NCBI RefSeq assembly: GCF_037392515.1
Contig: NC_090288.1
Location: forward strand, 18,632,969 to 18,696,968
Reading direction: 5' to 3'
Length of the DNA: 64,000 nt
Source of the DNA: Haliotis asinina
Lineage: Eukaryota; Mollusca; Gastropoda; Lepetellida; Haliotidae
The position numbers and the translations under genes are program-made. Numbering within the stretch: the stretch's first letter is position 1; each line of letters opens with the position of its first letter. Below, in pieces: positions 36,104 through 49,800 of the stretch. The notes under the pieces are model-generated. The model saw nothing but the letters and a program-made list of their open reading frames with translations. It searched no databases and was not told the origin of the DNA.

Positions 36104-36122
36104 ATGAAAAGTATAGTGGGTA
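36104..36122 (+). other. Candidate first coding exon of IHO1-like gene
   Basis: ATGAAAAGTATAGTGGGTAG followed by GTAATA; several GT donors overlap here (36111, 36116, 36120, 36124). None joins the 37853 exon with certainty, so the true first coding exon may differ or an extra exon may lie between. Confidence 0.3.
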
Positions 36123-36729
36123 GGTAATAGAGAAGAGATGTTAAGTTATGATAGCATATAACTTATATTAACATAAGATGTTGATTTATGTTAATTCTGT
36201 TTGTTGAAAACAATAGTTGTGACTTTGAACACAAAACTGTGCTAGGTCTTTTATCAAGATTTTTGACAAAATATCGTGTAAATCTAGGAAAGTCCAAAAA
36301 CAAGTGGCTCTACAGTCCTGTTGCTCGAATGAATTTGAAGTGTTTTCGTGAAAATCATCGCATACTGTTTCTACGTCTCCACCCTCTTTTAATCTGAACA
36401 GCACTTTTTTCAGAAACTAAACTCGACATGCACGGCAAGTGACAAATCTAAGCTGTAAAATGCTTTGCACCAGCAAAATAGAACCCGATCGACCAAGAAA
36501 GCAATGCACCCGTCTTCCCTGAGAAGCATTTTAAAAGTTGTACGGGTTAAGGAAAACCAAGTTCTATGGATAATCAACTTCTTTATTGCAAGGATCGACG
36601 TTTCGGTGTAGGCACAAACTACATTATGTACAAGCATGTGATACAAAGAGTTGTAACAAGCAGTATCAGTTAAAACTATTATTGTATACAGGCGGGACTA
36701 ATGAGAGAATCTGAAGCATGTTATAGAAA

Positions 36730-37475
36730 TGAAATTAGTGACTTTGTGGAGTGGTGTAATTCAAATTTTCTAGTTTTTAAATGTAAACAAAGCAAAAGAA
36801 ATGATAATTGATTTCAGGAAAGATAAATTATCTAACTCACCAGTAAACATAAATGACAAGGACATTGAAGTAGTTGAGGAATACAAATATTTCGGTACTA
36901 TTTCAGACTCTAAATTATGGAATTCTAACACTGGCAGTATATACAAAAAAATGCAAGCAGTGATTGCATTTTCTGTGGAGATTAAAACACTTCAAGTTAG
37001 ACCAAACCATTATGGTGCTTTGTTATGGAAGTTTTATCCAGACTGTTCTAACTTTTAATTTTCTATGCTGTTATGGGAATCTGTCAATTCAAAACAGAAA
37101 GAAATTGCTCAAAATTCTTAAGGCTGCATAAAAAAATTGGTCTATTGGAAAGTATCAGCTATTTTTATGAGCAGCAAATTATCAAAAAGACAAACAAAAT
37201 CCTAAGGGACCCGACTCATGTTCTAGTTTCAGAATATTCCATTTTCCCTTCAGGCCATAGACTGTGTGTGCCGACATTACAAACAAACATGGACCGCCAT
37301 TCTTTTTTACCTTCAAGTATACATGAAATAAACAAGAAAAGGGATTGCATGTGATTTTAGAGATTGCTGTTCTTTGATGCTTTTTGTTGTGTATGGATGT
37401 TTTTATGTTTATTTTAATGTGATTGAGACCTGAAGTGAAAATTTCCACTATATGGTGTGGACAATAAGGTGTTGT
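36730..37475 (+). pseudogene. Non-LTR retrotransposon RT C-terminal fragment
   Basis: Broken frames carry the post-palm part of a LINE reverse transcriptase: FVEWCNSNFLVF, AKEMIIDFRKDK, VEEYKYFGTISDSKL, then KKTNKILRDPTHVLVSEYSI and HSFLPSSIHEINKK. Motifs A to C of the polymerase are missing, so the copy is 5' truncated. Frameshifts occur near 36790, 37058 and 37180. It ends in the simple-repeat tail at 37476. Clade not assigned. It lies in the first intron of the IHO1-like gene. Confidence 0.75.
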
Positions 37476-37565
37476 CTCGTCTTGTCTTGTCTTGTCTTGT
37501 CTTGTCTTGTCTTGTCTTGTCTTGTCTTGTCTTGTCTTGTCTTGTCTTGTCTTGTCTTGTCTTGT
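37476..37565. repeat. (TCTTG)n microsatellite, about 18 units
   Basis: Ninety bases of TCTTG repeats, first unit imperfect (TCTCG). It directly follows the LINE fragment and so is probably its 3' tail, later expanded. Confidence 0.95.
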
Positions 37566-37566
37566 A

Positions 37567-37700
37567 AGTGAGTAAGTATGGTTTGCACTGTTTTTAACAA
37601 CATTCCAGCAATTTCATGGCAGGGAACATGCATTGTACCCAAGTGGAGAATTGAACACAAGCCATTCTACACCACAGTGGTAGAATGAGTGACTGCATTA
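37567..37700 (-). mobile_element. tRNA-derived SINE, inverted, degraded
   Basis: Minus-strand copy: GTGAGTAAGTATGGTTTGCA, AACATTCCAGCAATTTCATG, TGCATTGTACCCAAGTGGAG and ATTGAACACAAGCC. Related to the element at 11455. Confidence 0.6.
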
Positions 37701-37852
37701 TCCAATACTCACTGCCCATGGATGTAATGTGAAATGGTGTGTGATGGCAGCAGGCAAGGCAATATTGAATAATCAGTTATGTATTAGTATACTGCATGAT
37801 TTGTTTATCTGTATTTTTGCTCATTTATAATTTTACTTGTATTTCTATTCAG

Positions 37853-40800
37853 ACACCTCTGAAATCTACTGCTCCTCAGAATGCTTCGAAATGTTGTGTC
37901 AACAAGGGAGTTATTATCAGACAGTTTCAGGTAATATCAAAGATAACATTCTCTTTGCAGAATCTGAAAATTATTTTTGGTGATGAGCAAGTGAGTAAGG
38001 TTTTTGCTACTGTTGGCATCATTCCAGCAAACGACTAGTGGGGAATTGAACCCAGATCATCAGCATGATGAGTAAATGCTTAAGCCATTCACCTAACCCA
38101 ATGCTCCTAAGGTTATTGGATATTGCAACAAACCAATAACACACAAACTGTACTGACATGAAATAACACTAACATCATTTAAGAAAAGTCTCACATTGTC
38201 ATGAAGAAAATACACTGAACAGTCAGCCACAAGCTAGTGAATGGTTGGCATTATTGCAATCTGCAGGAATGAAATATGATCACTGACAATTGCTCCAAGA
38301 TGGAGTGATCAAACTGGCAGATTGCTGCATCATTGTGATGTAACAAAGGTATTGAATCCGAGATGAGTAATGGCAAAGACCTAGGTTCATTGGTTGATTG
38401 TCTGTCACATCAGGGATATGATGATGTCACACAGCAGAACTGTTGATAATACCCTAAAATATGATGTAGTAAGGTTTCTTTACCAGTGTACAGTTACAAG
38501 TATCTATAATTAAGCAATACATCATTACATTTCCACTTTTAGCATTTGTTGATTAATGTGTAAGCATTACTTAGTCTATGGATATATTATGTGTCTTGCT
38601 TCTTGAGGCATAACAGTCAACATATTAAAATCCAATGTGCAAGTATCTACAGATAATATGTCCATAAATATACCACTAAATATTTAAATATTAATACCAA
38701 ATTGATCTCAAGGGCACAGGTGCCTGTCAGATAATAAAAATATTACTTTATCCAGTGGGATACAATGAAAACATCAGCTAAATATGTTGGGGGCAAAGGT
38801 ATGTACATAGAGCTGATAAGCAAGTCAAAGCTACTGGTATTTCATTATAATATAAAGTGGTCATGTAAGATTTCAAGTAATGTGGTCAATGTTTCAGCAA
38901 TGAACGACAGGACACATGTCAACTGTTCCCTGATTCACAGCAGCATTCTGAGCTTACCTATTCCCAACCAGAGTTCTCACAAGTCAGCACACAAGATATG
39001 TTTACTCAACAGTTGTCCTGTGGCTCACAGAATGAGGTATATATTTTTGTCATTGTCCATTGAATAGACATTAGCCAGTACTGGTACTGTGAGATGGCCT
39101 AGGAAGTTTATCCCCTCAATATGTTGTACAGGGATATATTGTAATCAGTTTGTCAGTCTGTCCATCTGTAATAATTTTTGTCCTGTTTCTTTCTAACTGG
39201 TTTTCTTTATGAAATTATCAGGCTATTAGCAGATGCCTTCTGCTTTTAAGGGTTTTTATAAACAAAATGTTTACATTTTCCTCAGCAAAAGATTTGACTT
39301 TGACTCTGTTCATATTAGTGTGTTTGTCCAGGCGATAACTCTATAACTAATTGGTATCCTGAAACCCTGCACACAATACACTTACTACCAGGCTCTCAAC
39401 TGGTGATTTAGCTTTTTAGGGATTTATAGAACATTTAGTTTGTCCATTTCCATGGGAAAAGGTTTGACTATAACACTGTTCATATTGTTGTGTTTACTTT
39501 GTCAGGAAATCATACTTAGTGTTATTTTTTAACTTTAACACCGGTTACAGTTATAGTTCTAGTGGTCTTTGAATGCTTTCACTCTATATTCAATGCCATC
39601 ATGAAGAACAATTGGCAACTTGAAGTTTTTTTATGCTTTGCACATGAAATAAGTTTTTTCAGCCTGTTGATGAAGACTTACATAATCAAAGGATATCAAA
39701 CTTTAGAACTGTTTAGGAGTGCCTTGAACCATAGAAGGCGTTCAGTGTTTTTGTTTTTTTTCACATGTTTTCTGTTTTCCTAATTTCATGAGGCCCATAA
39801 TAAAATGAACATCCTTGATTTGAATCAGTGAATCAGATCAGAACAAGCAATATTGCCTGCTTTTTATTAACACTTGAGACTATTTATACTTGCAGATAAT
39901 GCATGGTACCCAGAGCAAGAAACCCACTCTGTACGATAAGTGGAAAAACAAAGGTGCATTCAAGCAAATGGTTGCAAGCAAACAAAATACCACCACTAGC
40001 AGTGTGACAAGCAGACCTTTGCAGACAAAATCTAATTTTGGTATTCACCAGCTGCAAGTAAACAAAGCAAGGGCAAAGGAGAGAGATGAAAGGTAATTTC
40101 CGTGTTATGAACATTTTCAGCCAGTTGAAATTTATCCAAACTCTTTCAGTATAGTTAAGCCCCATCCACAAAATAATTATGAAACAGGCTCAAATAAGAT
40201 GTGCACCTCTTGTAAACATTATGATGCCAGTTCATTCATAAATAGTTCTCAATACATCTGCCTCGTCATTACCCCATCCCCAGACAGTTGGTATTGCATT
40301 TAGACTGGGTAAAATTGCCCATTTAGAAAGGCAGGGGCCATGGCCTATTTTGCACATTAAAATAAAGAATGACCCATTAGAATTTTGATGTTTACCATTG
40401 ATACAAGGGCAGTGGCCCATTCTAAATTCAGAAAATCACTGGTAATCCAGAAAATGGCCCATTGTCAAAGTTCTATATCCTAATCCCTGTATGCACAACC
40501 CCATTCTGATGCATTCTTAACTCGATCAGCTTGTTTTCAGGCACCTATTCCCGTTCTCACTCCATTCCTAATGTGTGCAATCATAATAGCAATCACATCT
40601 TGGCCCAGTTTCTATAAGTACACAGCATGTTCTTGTCTTTTCTCATTCCCATTCTCAGTGTCAAGGTAGAAACATCAACATCACTATGGCTACCCGGAAT
40701 TCATGCTGTAAGTTGGCATAGGAATCTTCTGATGCCAGATGATGCTGAGTGATGGTGGTCTTCCTGGTTCCAAAGCTGTAATTGGTGTCTTCCTTTTAAT

Positions 40801-43800
40801 GAAGGGATGATGTGTTCAAAATGTTCATCAAACATGGGTGGGACTCAAGATCATCAAGGTTTAGGCCAGTTCCTCACCCAACAAGTTCTTGTACCTTTCT
40901 GCCTTTCTTGCTCAACAAACTCACTGTACTCTTGTTCTGCTTTCAGTGAAAATTGCAGGTAACAAGCATTCAACATGTTGAAAGCTGTAAACTTGTTCAT
41001 GTTCCATGGGTGAATTCTGTATACCAAATGATGAACTTGTTTCATAACCACATATTTTTTTACCCTTCCTTGTCATATCACACTGTACATGGTGTTGACG
41101 TAAGAACTGTGTGAGACCTACAGAAACATACTACCAATAAGGACAACAACTCATTCCAAACTTAGAAATGTGTAGAAACATACTACAAACGCCTTCAGAA
41201 CAATTCATTTTGTTTGAACACATTTACACGGAATAGCATAATAACTGAGAACATAATACAGTCAAGTTAGGTCAGTTTGCAAATGGGATGGACATGGTGG
41301 AAACTGTGTAATGTAATTGATGCCTGACTGCTCTGAGTCCACATATGTCATCAGTGAGATTGAAGTATGGTAGTACCGTTAATAACAGTGCAATCTCATT
41401 AAGGTATATTGTCACTCCATCCCATTTTACAAAAGGTAGAATGCTGGACATATTCATCGTTCTCAAGCACCCTTCCATCCCTATACCTGCATAGTGTAAC
41501 CATGCATTTACTTCTCCACAGGTCAAGGTAATCCTGTGGGTATTCAAGGTCCCTCTCATTACCTGATTGCCTTATCTGAGATACTGTGTGTAACCATTGC
41601 TCTACCAACAGCAAAGCATCCTGTGCAGAGTCAACCATCAACTTTCGCAGATTCAGCAATTTTTACTTTCTTCCTAGACTATAAAACTGGATGAAACTTT
41701 AATTCTTAATTCTTTTTCATGTTTCTTGTGAAAAAAACACCCTTTCAATTTGAGTGATTGTGTTTCAGAATTATGTTTCAAGTCTTTCTACAGTTGACAT
41801 ACTTACTTGCAGGGACTTCCTGCAACAAGTGGTGAACACTGTTCAAGACTGCTCCAAAGAGGTATGCCAAACTACAAATACAAGGGTGTCTGTTTTAAAG
41901 TCATAATGTTGTGTAACAGCGTTCCACCCATGATCACTTTACCGAATATCAGTTTTATATTTTGTACAATAACTTCTTCAGTTTTCACCCGAATGACTTC
42001 CTCTTTTAACAGAAGCTGCTACTGGTGATTTGTGTGTCATTCAATTATTTGTCTAAGTGTGAAGATCTGTTTTAAAACCATCAGAACCTTTGCATTTGTG
42101 TAATGTTATTATTGTTCATCTTTCATAAATGGTGACAAGATTTTTAATACGAAATGTACATTCACTGCAAAAACAAGTATGCAATCACTGCAAATGCAGG
42201 CGGAAAGTCACCCTATCACTGCACCTCTGCAGGACAGTGATTCCCGAGTTTGGTAAGGGGGAGTCGCTCACATTGTACATGCTTCTCCATAAAAATTATC
42301 ATCACCCCAAGTAGTATAATTAATGGTGGTTTTGGACCACCATTAATTAAACTACTAACTACTAATTAATATCAATAACAAAGATCTAGACCCCCATTCA
42401 AAACACTAAACCCAAAATGACACAACTCGTCTCCCATTGACACAAGGTCACAGTGGGGCTATTACCTTTACTACGCGAATGTCGATATATGGAGAACTGG
42501 GTCACAGCAGTGCATGGTCTCGCGTCAGCTGACAACCTATTGGAGAAATGATTTACATGAGGTATGAATCCTACAATATGCCTACGATATGTGAATTAAA
42601 ACTACAAGCGTGTGAAAGGGGATTGCGAAATTACTCTCATATGAGGAAGTCTGAGCTCATTCAATTACTAAAGGAACAAGCCCCTATACAATTACAATTC
42701 ACACCTACTGAGTGTGCTTTGGGGAAATAATTGAGAGGGTGGAAGATGGAAGTTCAAAGAAACATAGACGTTGAAGATGTAAGGCAATTGGTATTTGAAA
42801 AAGTGAATGAAGAACTGAATGATATAAAAGGTATTAAATTTCAACCCACATTAAAGATGACAATAGAGAAAGAACAGAGGAATGATGCTATTGACCAGAC
42901 CATTGTTTACTTCAGGGGTAATCTGGAACCTACAACACAGCCTGATACTATCAACTCTTCTTTTGACAGCTCATTCGTAAAAATTCGTGAATCACTAGAA
43001 CGTTTCACTAATATGGGGTCTGGTTGCGTTATTGTTATGATTAATATAGTCTACCTGGATATAGCAAACTATAAACCATTGAGAGGTGGAACGTCTTACC
43101 CCTGCCTAAGTATTTTAAGAACAAGTACGCTATGGTTAACGTTAAAAATCATGGTAATGATTGAAGGAGGATAGCGGTAAGATCAGCTAAATTTCCTGCT
43201 GAACATCATTCTGACAGACTCTCCAGTTATCCGGAAGATAATGGGATAAATTTGGAAGGTATAGATGAACCCACCCCTATCTCTCAGTGGACAAAAGTTG
43301 AAAAACAGAATCCACACCTAGCCATTTGGACACAAAGGTAATAACGTAATAGTGCACAGGATAAGCCCTTTAATGTATAAGGATGGTCGTAAAACAATCA
43401 ATTTATATATGACACAACAAGGTGAAAAACATCACTACACATGGATCAAGCATTTCAGCCAACTGTCAACGATCAATCAAAACATGGGGGAAAGAAACAC
43501 TTTTGTGAAAGGTGATTTCACGGGTTTTCTTGGGCTGATCTGCTTGATTCACACAGGGATGATTGTCGGGGTGTAGGGCAGACAGCCATAAGGGTAGATA
43601 TGCCGACAGAAAACATCAATATCTTGAAATTTAACAACTATAAAAATCAGATGCTAGTACCATACATTATCTATGCCGATTTTGAAGCTATCAATAAACC
43701 AATCGATACAGTGGCTCCATCCCCTGATAAAAGTTTCACCCAAAGATATCAACAACATGAAGCGTGTGGTTTGGATTTGCGGTCGTTCGTTGTGATGGCG

Positions 43801-46800
43801 TGGCTGAGAAATTTCTCCAATATTTACAGCATGAGGAGGTAGAGATCAGGAAAAAAATTGTATATCGTACAACCAATGCATATGACCTAAGCAGACAGGG
43901 AGGACTATATCAAAAGCACTCATTGTCATGTATGCTGTAAACCTCTGAATGGTGATTCAGTGCGAGACCACTGTCACGTGACAGGGAAATACAGAGGTGC
44001 GGCTCACATTGAGTGTAACTTAAACCCCATTCTTATTAATATTCCGGTGATGTTTCACAATTTACGAGGATATGATTCACACTTGATTATGCAGGCTATT
44101 TCAAAGGTAGAAGGCAAGATATCTTGTATCCCAAACAATATGGAGATAAATATCCTTTTCACTAAATAGGTTGAGATTCATTGATAATGTTCAGTTTCTT
44201 TTGTCGTCTCTAGACAGCTTGGTAAAGGCTAATAACCCAGACGACTTGGCTATAACTAATCAATACACAGAGGAGAAAACTAGAGCCTTGCTGCTATGCA
44301 AGGGTATTTACCCGTATGAATATATGGATGACTGGTCTAGGTTTAATGAAACAGAGTTACCTCCCATTGACTGCTTCTACAGCAAGCTACAAACACGCTA
44401 AAAATGTATGGGAACGACTAGGTTGTAAGACGCTAGGTGATTACCATGATTTATATTTGAAAACGGATGTGTTGAAGCAGGCAGATGTGTTTGAGATATT
44501 CAGAAAAATATGTTTGAAGTAATATGGGTTGGACCCGGCATGGTATTATTCTAGCCCTGTGCTATCGTGGGATGCCTTACTAAAGAAAACAGGTGTGGAG
44601 TTAGAATTATTCACGGTGATTATGATATGCATCTATTTATTGAGAAAGGGTTACGTGGTGGTATTTCCATGGTATCAAAACGTTATGCTAAAGTTAACAA
44701 CAAGTATGTGAAAGTCTATAACCCTGATAAACCTTCAACTCATCCACTCTGTCTCGATGCTAAGAACCTGTACGGCTGGGGTATGACTCAATATTTACCA
44801 ACAGGGGGATTTTAATGGGTGCCCAGTGGGGACTCCCCACACCCCTGTGGACAGCTGGATGTTATTGCACCTGATTCTGATAAGGGTTATATACTTGAAG
44901 TGGACTTAGAATACTTAAAGGAATTGCATACATCACCAGTGTTCACGAATAGCATCTGACCCTCTGACAAATCTGGCAGATTCACCAGTGGTCAGATAGG
45001 AATCACCAACCAGCCCCAGTGTCTGACTGAATATTTCACAATGTATTTGTGTGAAGTTGTCATTTGTGGCATGTGACACTTGTTTGCTGTCTATAAATCT
45101 TATGTTTGTTATCATATAATGTTAATAATTTCCATGCCAATTGTAAGAAATGTTAAATCTGAAAAGTTTAACTTTATTCTGTGGGTCCTGTGAATTTTAA
45201 GTGGGTGAGGCAGAACACAACAGTTACCCACTAGCATCGAGAGATTCAATCACTCCTTAGCCGAATGTTTGTTTGCACACCGATACTCACGTGACTTAGT
45301 GGGAGGATCCCCCACACCCCCTCTGGCTGCACATTACTCAGCTGTCCGCAGGACCCCCAATACAGAATGGGTAGTACGACTTCCTCATGTGGTTGACTCA
45401 GTGAATCGTGAAGTAACTAGGCTACTCAAAAAGAGGCCTGTAGATGCAATCCGTATGAAATCCATTGTACTTCAGCTGTCCGCAGCACCCACAGGGTTGT
45501 GGGGTTCCCCCACGATTCCAGATCGCGCACTCGTTAGATATTTATATTAACCAGGTGAATACGAGGGAGACACCCGTAGACGTGCTACAGATCCTATCTG
45601 GTCAATGAAAACATATAATATCGATTGAGTGGATGTCAAAGCAGGGGAGTCTAACCTGTACTTCCTGGTAAATGGGCCGCATAGAGGATTCGTACGTGAG
45701 GAATTACAAATCATACCTTGATCTTAAACAGGCGTTTAACTTCTTTGATGTAGTCCTTTTTCTTATCATAAATAAGCTGAAACCGCTTTCTATCCACGTC
45801 ATGCTCTTTGCATAAACGATAATGACCTTTCACCCCCCTACCACACACTGAACATGTGTAATTGATCTTTATGATGATGAGCACAATAACCTTGGCTGTT
45901 GCTCATTTTACCACAAATTTCGTTTTTCCCTATAAGTACCCAGTTGCAAACGTGTCTCATTTTGTGATATATTAATTTGTGAAATTGGTCTACTTGTTTC
46001 ACGATTAACACTGTCACCGCTAAAAGTATGATGAAGATCAATTCGTGATCTTTCTGTCCCTCTGAAGGAGTGTAATACTATGTCATGGTTGGTTCACTTA
46101 ATGGTTCCAGTTGTTTACCCGTTAATAATTAGTATTCTTTCATAGCTTCGTCAACGTCTGTGAAAGTTCTGACTTCATGGTTTTTGCGCTGGAGTATTGT
46201 GTCACTTTCTCTCTGCCTCTATCTCAGCCTCGTTTGACTTTCAATTGTGAAAACAGGAAATTACTCCCGGAAAATGCTAGTGCATTCACAAGAGCCCCAC
46301 CAACCATCAATGCCACCATAGCCATGTTATATATATTACTTTGAAATATTTTCAGGCATAATATCTTGCTTTACCAAGACATCCTTGGTGGCCATTGCCA
46401 TACCAATGTTCATAGTAAGCATAAACATGTCTTACATGTCAAAGTCGAGTTTTATAGTTGGTTGCTTGATGATCATTTTAGTCACATGAGAATACCCTAC
46501 TGCTAACTCGGAAACCACAAATGCGTAGTAGGCGTCGTTAACAAACATTTTTCCCTCAGACATAATATATATTATAATATATAATTTTAATTATAACATA
46601 ATATGAGGGTCAATAGTGTGGGTCTCCCCCACACACCCCAGTGGACTTATTTGGGTGACTTGCAGTGGGGAGTCTGCAACTGGCTGTGCTTGTGGTGGCT
46701 TGTTGTTAGCTGTCCGCAGGGCATATAATGAAACAACAGCAGTGGCTACTACACCACCTACACCCACCCATAATTTATAATTATGTTTATTGTGCCTGGC

Positions 46801-49800
46801 TAAGGTGTTTCTTCTGCCAGCCTCAACTCTTTTTGGGTTCTTCTTCTTGGTGACTTGTGTCACAGGTACCGGCGGTCGTCTGTCCTCTGGGCTCTTCACT
46901 TTGCAGTCTGTTGGGGTATGTGGTGTCCATCACTTGGCTGTCCGCCATCTTGTATGATATTATTGTTATTATTTGTTTTGTTAAATTTACAATGCTTTGC
47001 CGTGATAATCGCTGCCGTCATTGGGGCCAGATACATGCCATATTTGTGGTACAAAGCACAACTTATATAACTCAAGGCATCATCGATAAACGGGTCCTTC
47101 TCAAAGTCCTCCCACAAACAGAGATGATGTTCCAGTGGGATTGGTAAAAAGTGCGACACTATGCCGGTGTAAATCTGGGTAATAGTAGAACCTATGACTT
47201 TTGTCATCTCGGCCCCGAGTTCTGCCTCGTATCTAGTGTATAATTTACTGATTTCCTCATCCGACATTTTCTCAATCTTATCAGCGGTTATGTTGTCACC
47301 TAAATATTGCTTTCCCTTACCACCCACGACTGGCGTTAACAGTCTATCACGCTGCTTGTTGTCCTTTTCTTCCTCTGCAGATAACATCTGGTCTAGTAAT
47401 TCATCCGCCTCCATTTTTATAATATTTACTCTAGTTTTTCTTTTTAAAAAACAATATCCAACATACACTAAACACATAGAGATAAAGGTTAGATTACTAT
47501 AACTTCAAAAACAATGGAGGGGTCCTGCAGACATCCAACTGCAAGTTCCCCCATAGCCCCACTGCAGGTCATTACTAATCTATTGCGAGGTAATTACTAA
47601 AACATTACTAAAATTTACTAACATTTACTGAAATTGCTAGGTCATTACTAGGCTGACCTCAGGTTATTACTAAGCCGACTGCAAGTCACCACAGGTCATT
47701 ACTAAATATTGGGGGTGGGGGTGGGGGTCACCAAACCAAAAATGTGGGTTCCCCCCATACCCCCCAGCCGACTGCAAGTCCCTGCGGATGACTTACCCCC
47801 GAAAGTTGTTCAATATCTTCAAGCTACCAGATCCAAACATGTTGTAGTCAGCCATCCACAGGACCCTATACAGCGTGCTACACAAGTGTCGGATAGTATC
47901 AAAAAACTGTTGAGTATGTATTGGGATAAGCCGTTGCCGGGATTTGAATTTCCATTGAGGGAACTGTACGGTCTAGACGAAACCATGAAATGCGTACGCA
48001 GTGAACTCAGCAAGCCAAACTCAGCAAAACGGAAAATGATGATATGAAGCATTGTATCATGGAACGACTAAGCAATTTAGAAGACGAGAGATGCATGTGA
48101 TTGGAATCTGCTTCCTCGAATCATGAACAGTTTTGATCCCAGATCAGCCACATACGAGAAACAATTGATAGAATACTGAATGAGGATACAACTTTAGCCT
48201 ACAGGATTCGAATATTGTTCCGTGAGCAAGGCATCACCATTGCCAGTGTTTTGATGGCATTAGGTTGCATCATATCAACCATTGTAGTATCTGTTATTGG
48301 AGGACCGCAGGTCCCCACACCCCGGAGTCGTGGTGATGATATTAGAAACTGGATAAAAAAAACATCTGCAATCACTCGGGGGAAGCCTTGGCTAAACTCA
48401 CTGGTAAGGCTGCAGAAGCCCTGCCTGGTATCATAGGTACTATCGTATCATGGTTGCTTAGTACGCTGGGTAAAACCGTCACATGGCTTGGTCAAAATCT
48501 GTGGGCATTCATCGTCGCAGTGGCTGGTCGCAGTGGCTGGTCTCGTGTACGTTGCAGCTGGGGAATTTTTAGCCAAATAAGGTGGGGGGTATCCCCACAC
48601 CCCCACTATGGAATTTTGAACCATGTAAGACACAACCGGCCACAACACCTCCAACGGCCAGCACTGTTTTATAATCGATATGTTGTTGAATTGACGCCTG
48701 CACTGTGGGGGAGACCGTGTGAACTTGTGATAGTCTGTACGCTGACTCTGGTAGTGTTGCACTGTACCAGTTTCACCAGCATGTGTGACGTTGGAGACGC
48801 TTATATCAGCATTAACACCTAATTTTTTATCTGCTGTAGTGATGATTATTTCATTGTTGTAGCCCGTTATTGTATTTATTCTCATACACATATCACTCGG
48901 AGCCATGTACAATCCCACACCGAACAAATAGTCAACCTTTGACCTGGCATATTGCAACGTGTCCTGGTATCGTTTTATAGCGCTAGGTAGATCTACCGGT
49001 GATGCAATAGCATCCTCAATATTAACCATGAATTGTTTCGTCGTAAGCGGTTCCCTTACCTATGATAATTGAGCGCGTCTGTGATTGAGCGCCAAGAATA
49101 GCCCACACATATGTTCGAATAGAGTCGTTCAAGCGTATTGTACCAGCACGAGTGAATCCTTAAGATGTTTGATGTTTTTGATATCATTTTTGCCCAAGCC
49201 CCAAGATCAGTTTGCTTTATGTGGCTATCATGGATCTGTTCATTCATTGTGGGGCTCGTAAATGTATGACGGCGGGGGTTGTATGTACCATCTACAGAAC
49301 TAAGCATATATGTTCTAGACTTACAGAAGAACATGTAAACTTTACCGAGACTGTGGTTCACACCTGGAAGACGAAAGTCTTTATTTGTTGGAATCATGAA
49401 CTCCCCACAAATATGTTCGTACGCGCGTTTATCATATGGGTTATTTGTCATACTCCACACTTTATCTTGGGGGAGAGGAGCACTTATTTCCTTCAATATC
49501 TATCTCGTTTGATAATAAACATGAAACAAGACTGCCTTACTCAGTTCGTCTATACCGTAGTCTAGTGTCACACCCGACCCTGTCGTCGCACACCACACAG
49601 CAAAGTTGAGTTGGTTCTGACAAAATTGCATCGGGTTTTGATTCGAGTTTACCACCACCTGTGCGTTATTGACGGTCACGATACAGTTTTCAAAGATATC
49701 AATAAAAGCTGTTTTAAAACTCGTGCCATGGACAAACATTGACTCCAGAAAAAAATCATCTGATCTTTGTCGATGGAAAAAGGTTCTTCATACCGGATGG

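Noticed and set aside
40854-41659. Minus-strand frames with WVRNWPKP, suggestive of a PIF/Harbinger transposase
   Set aside because: Only one short stretch resembles the family and no catalytic motif follows; not enough to support a call.
42304-42309. A clean 6-bp target-site duplication of the Polinton-like element
   Set aside because: ACCCCA on the left and CCCCGA on the right agree only partly, so duplication cannot be claimed.
49739-49741. Start codon for the capsid-like gene at this position
   Set aside because: The codon is TTG, which is not a plausible eukaryotic start; the real start appears to be lost.
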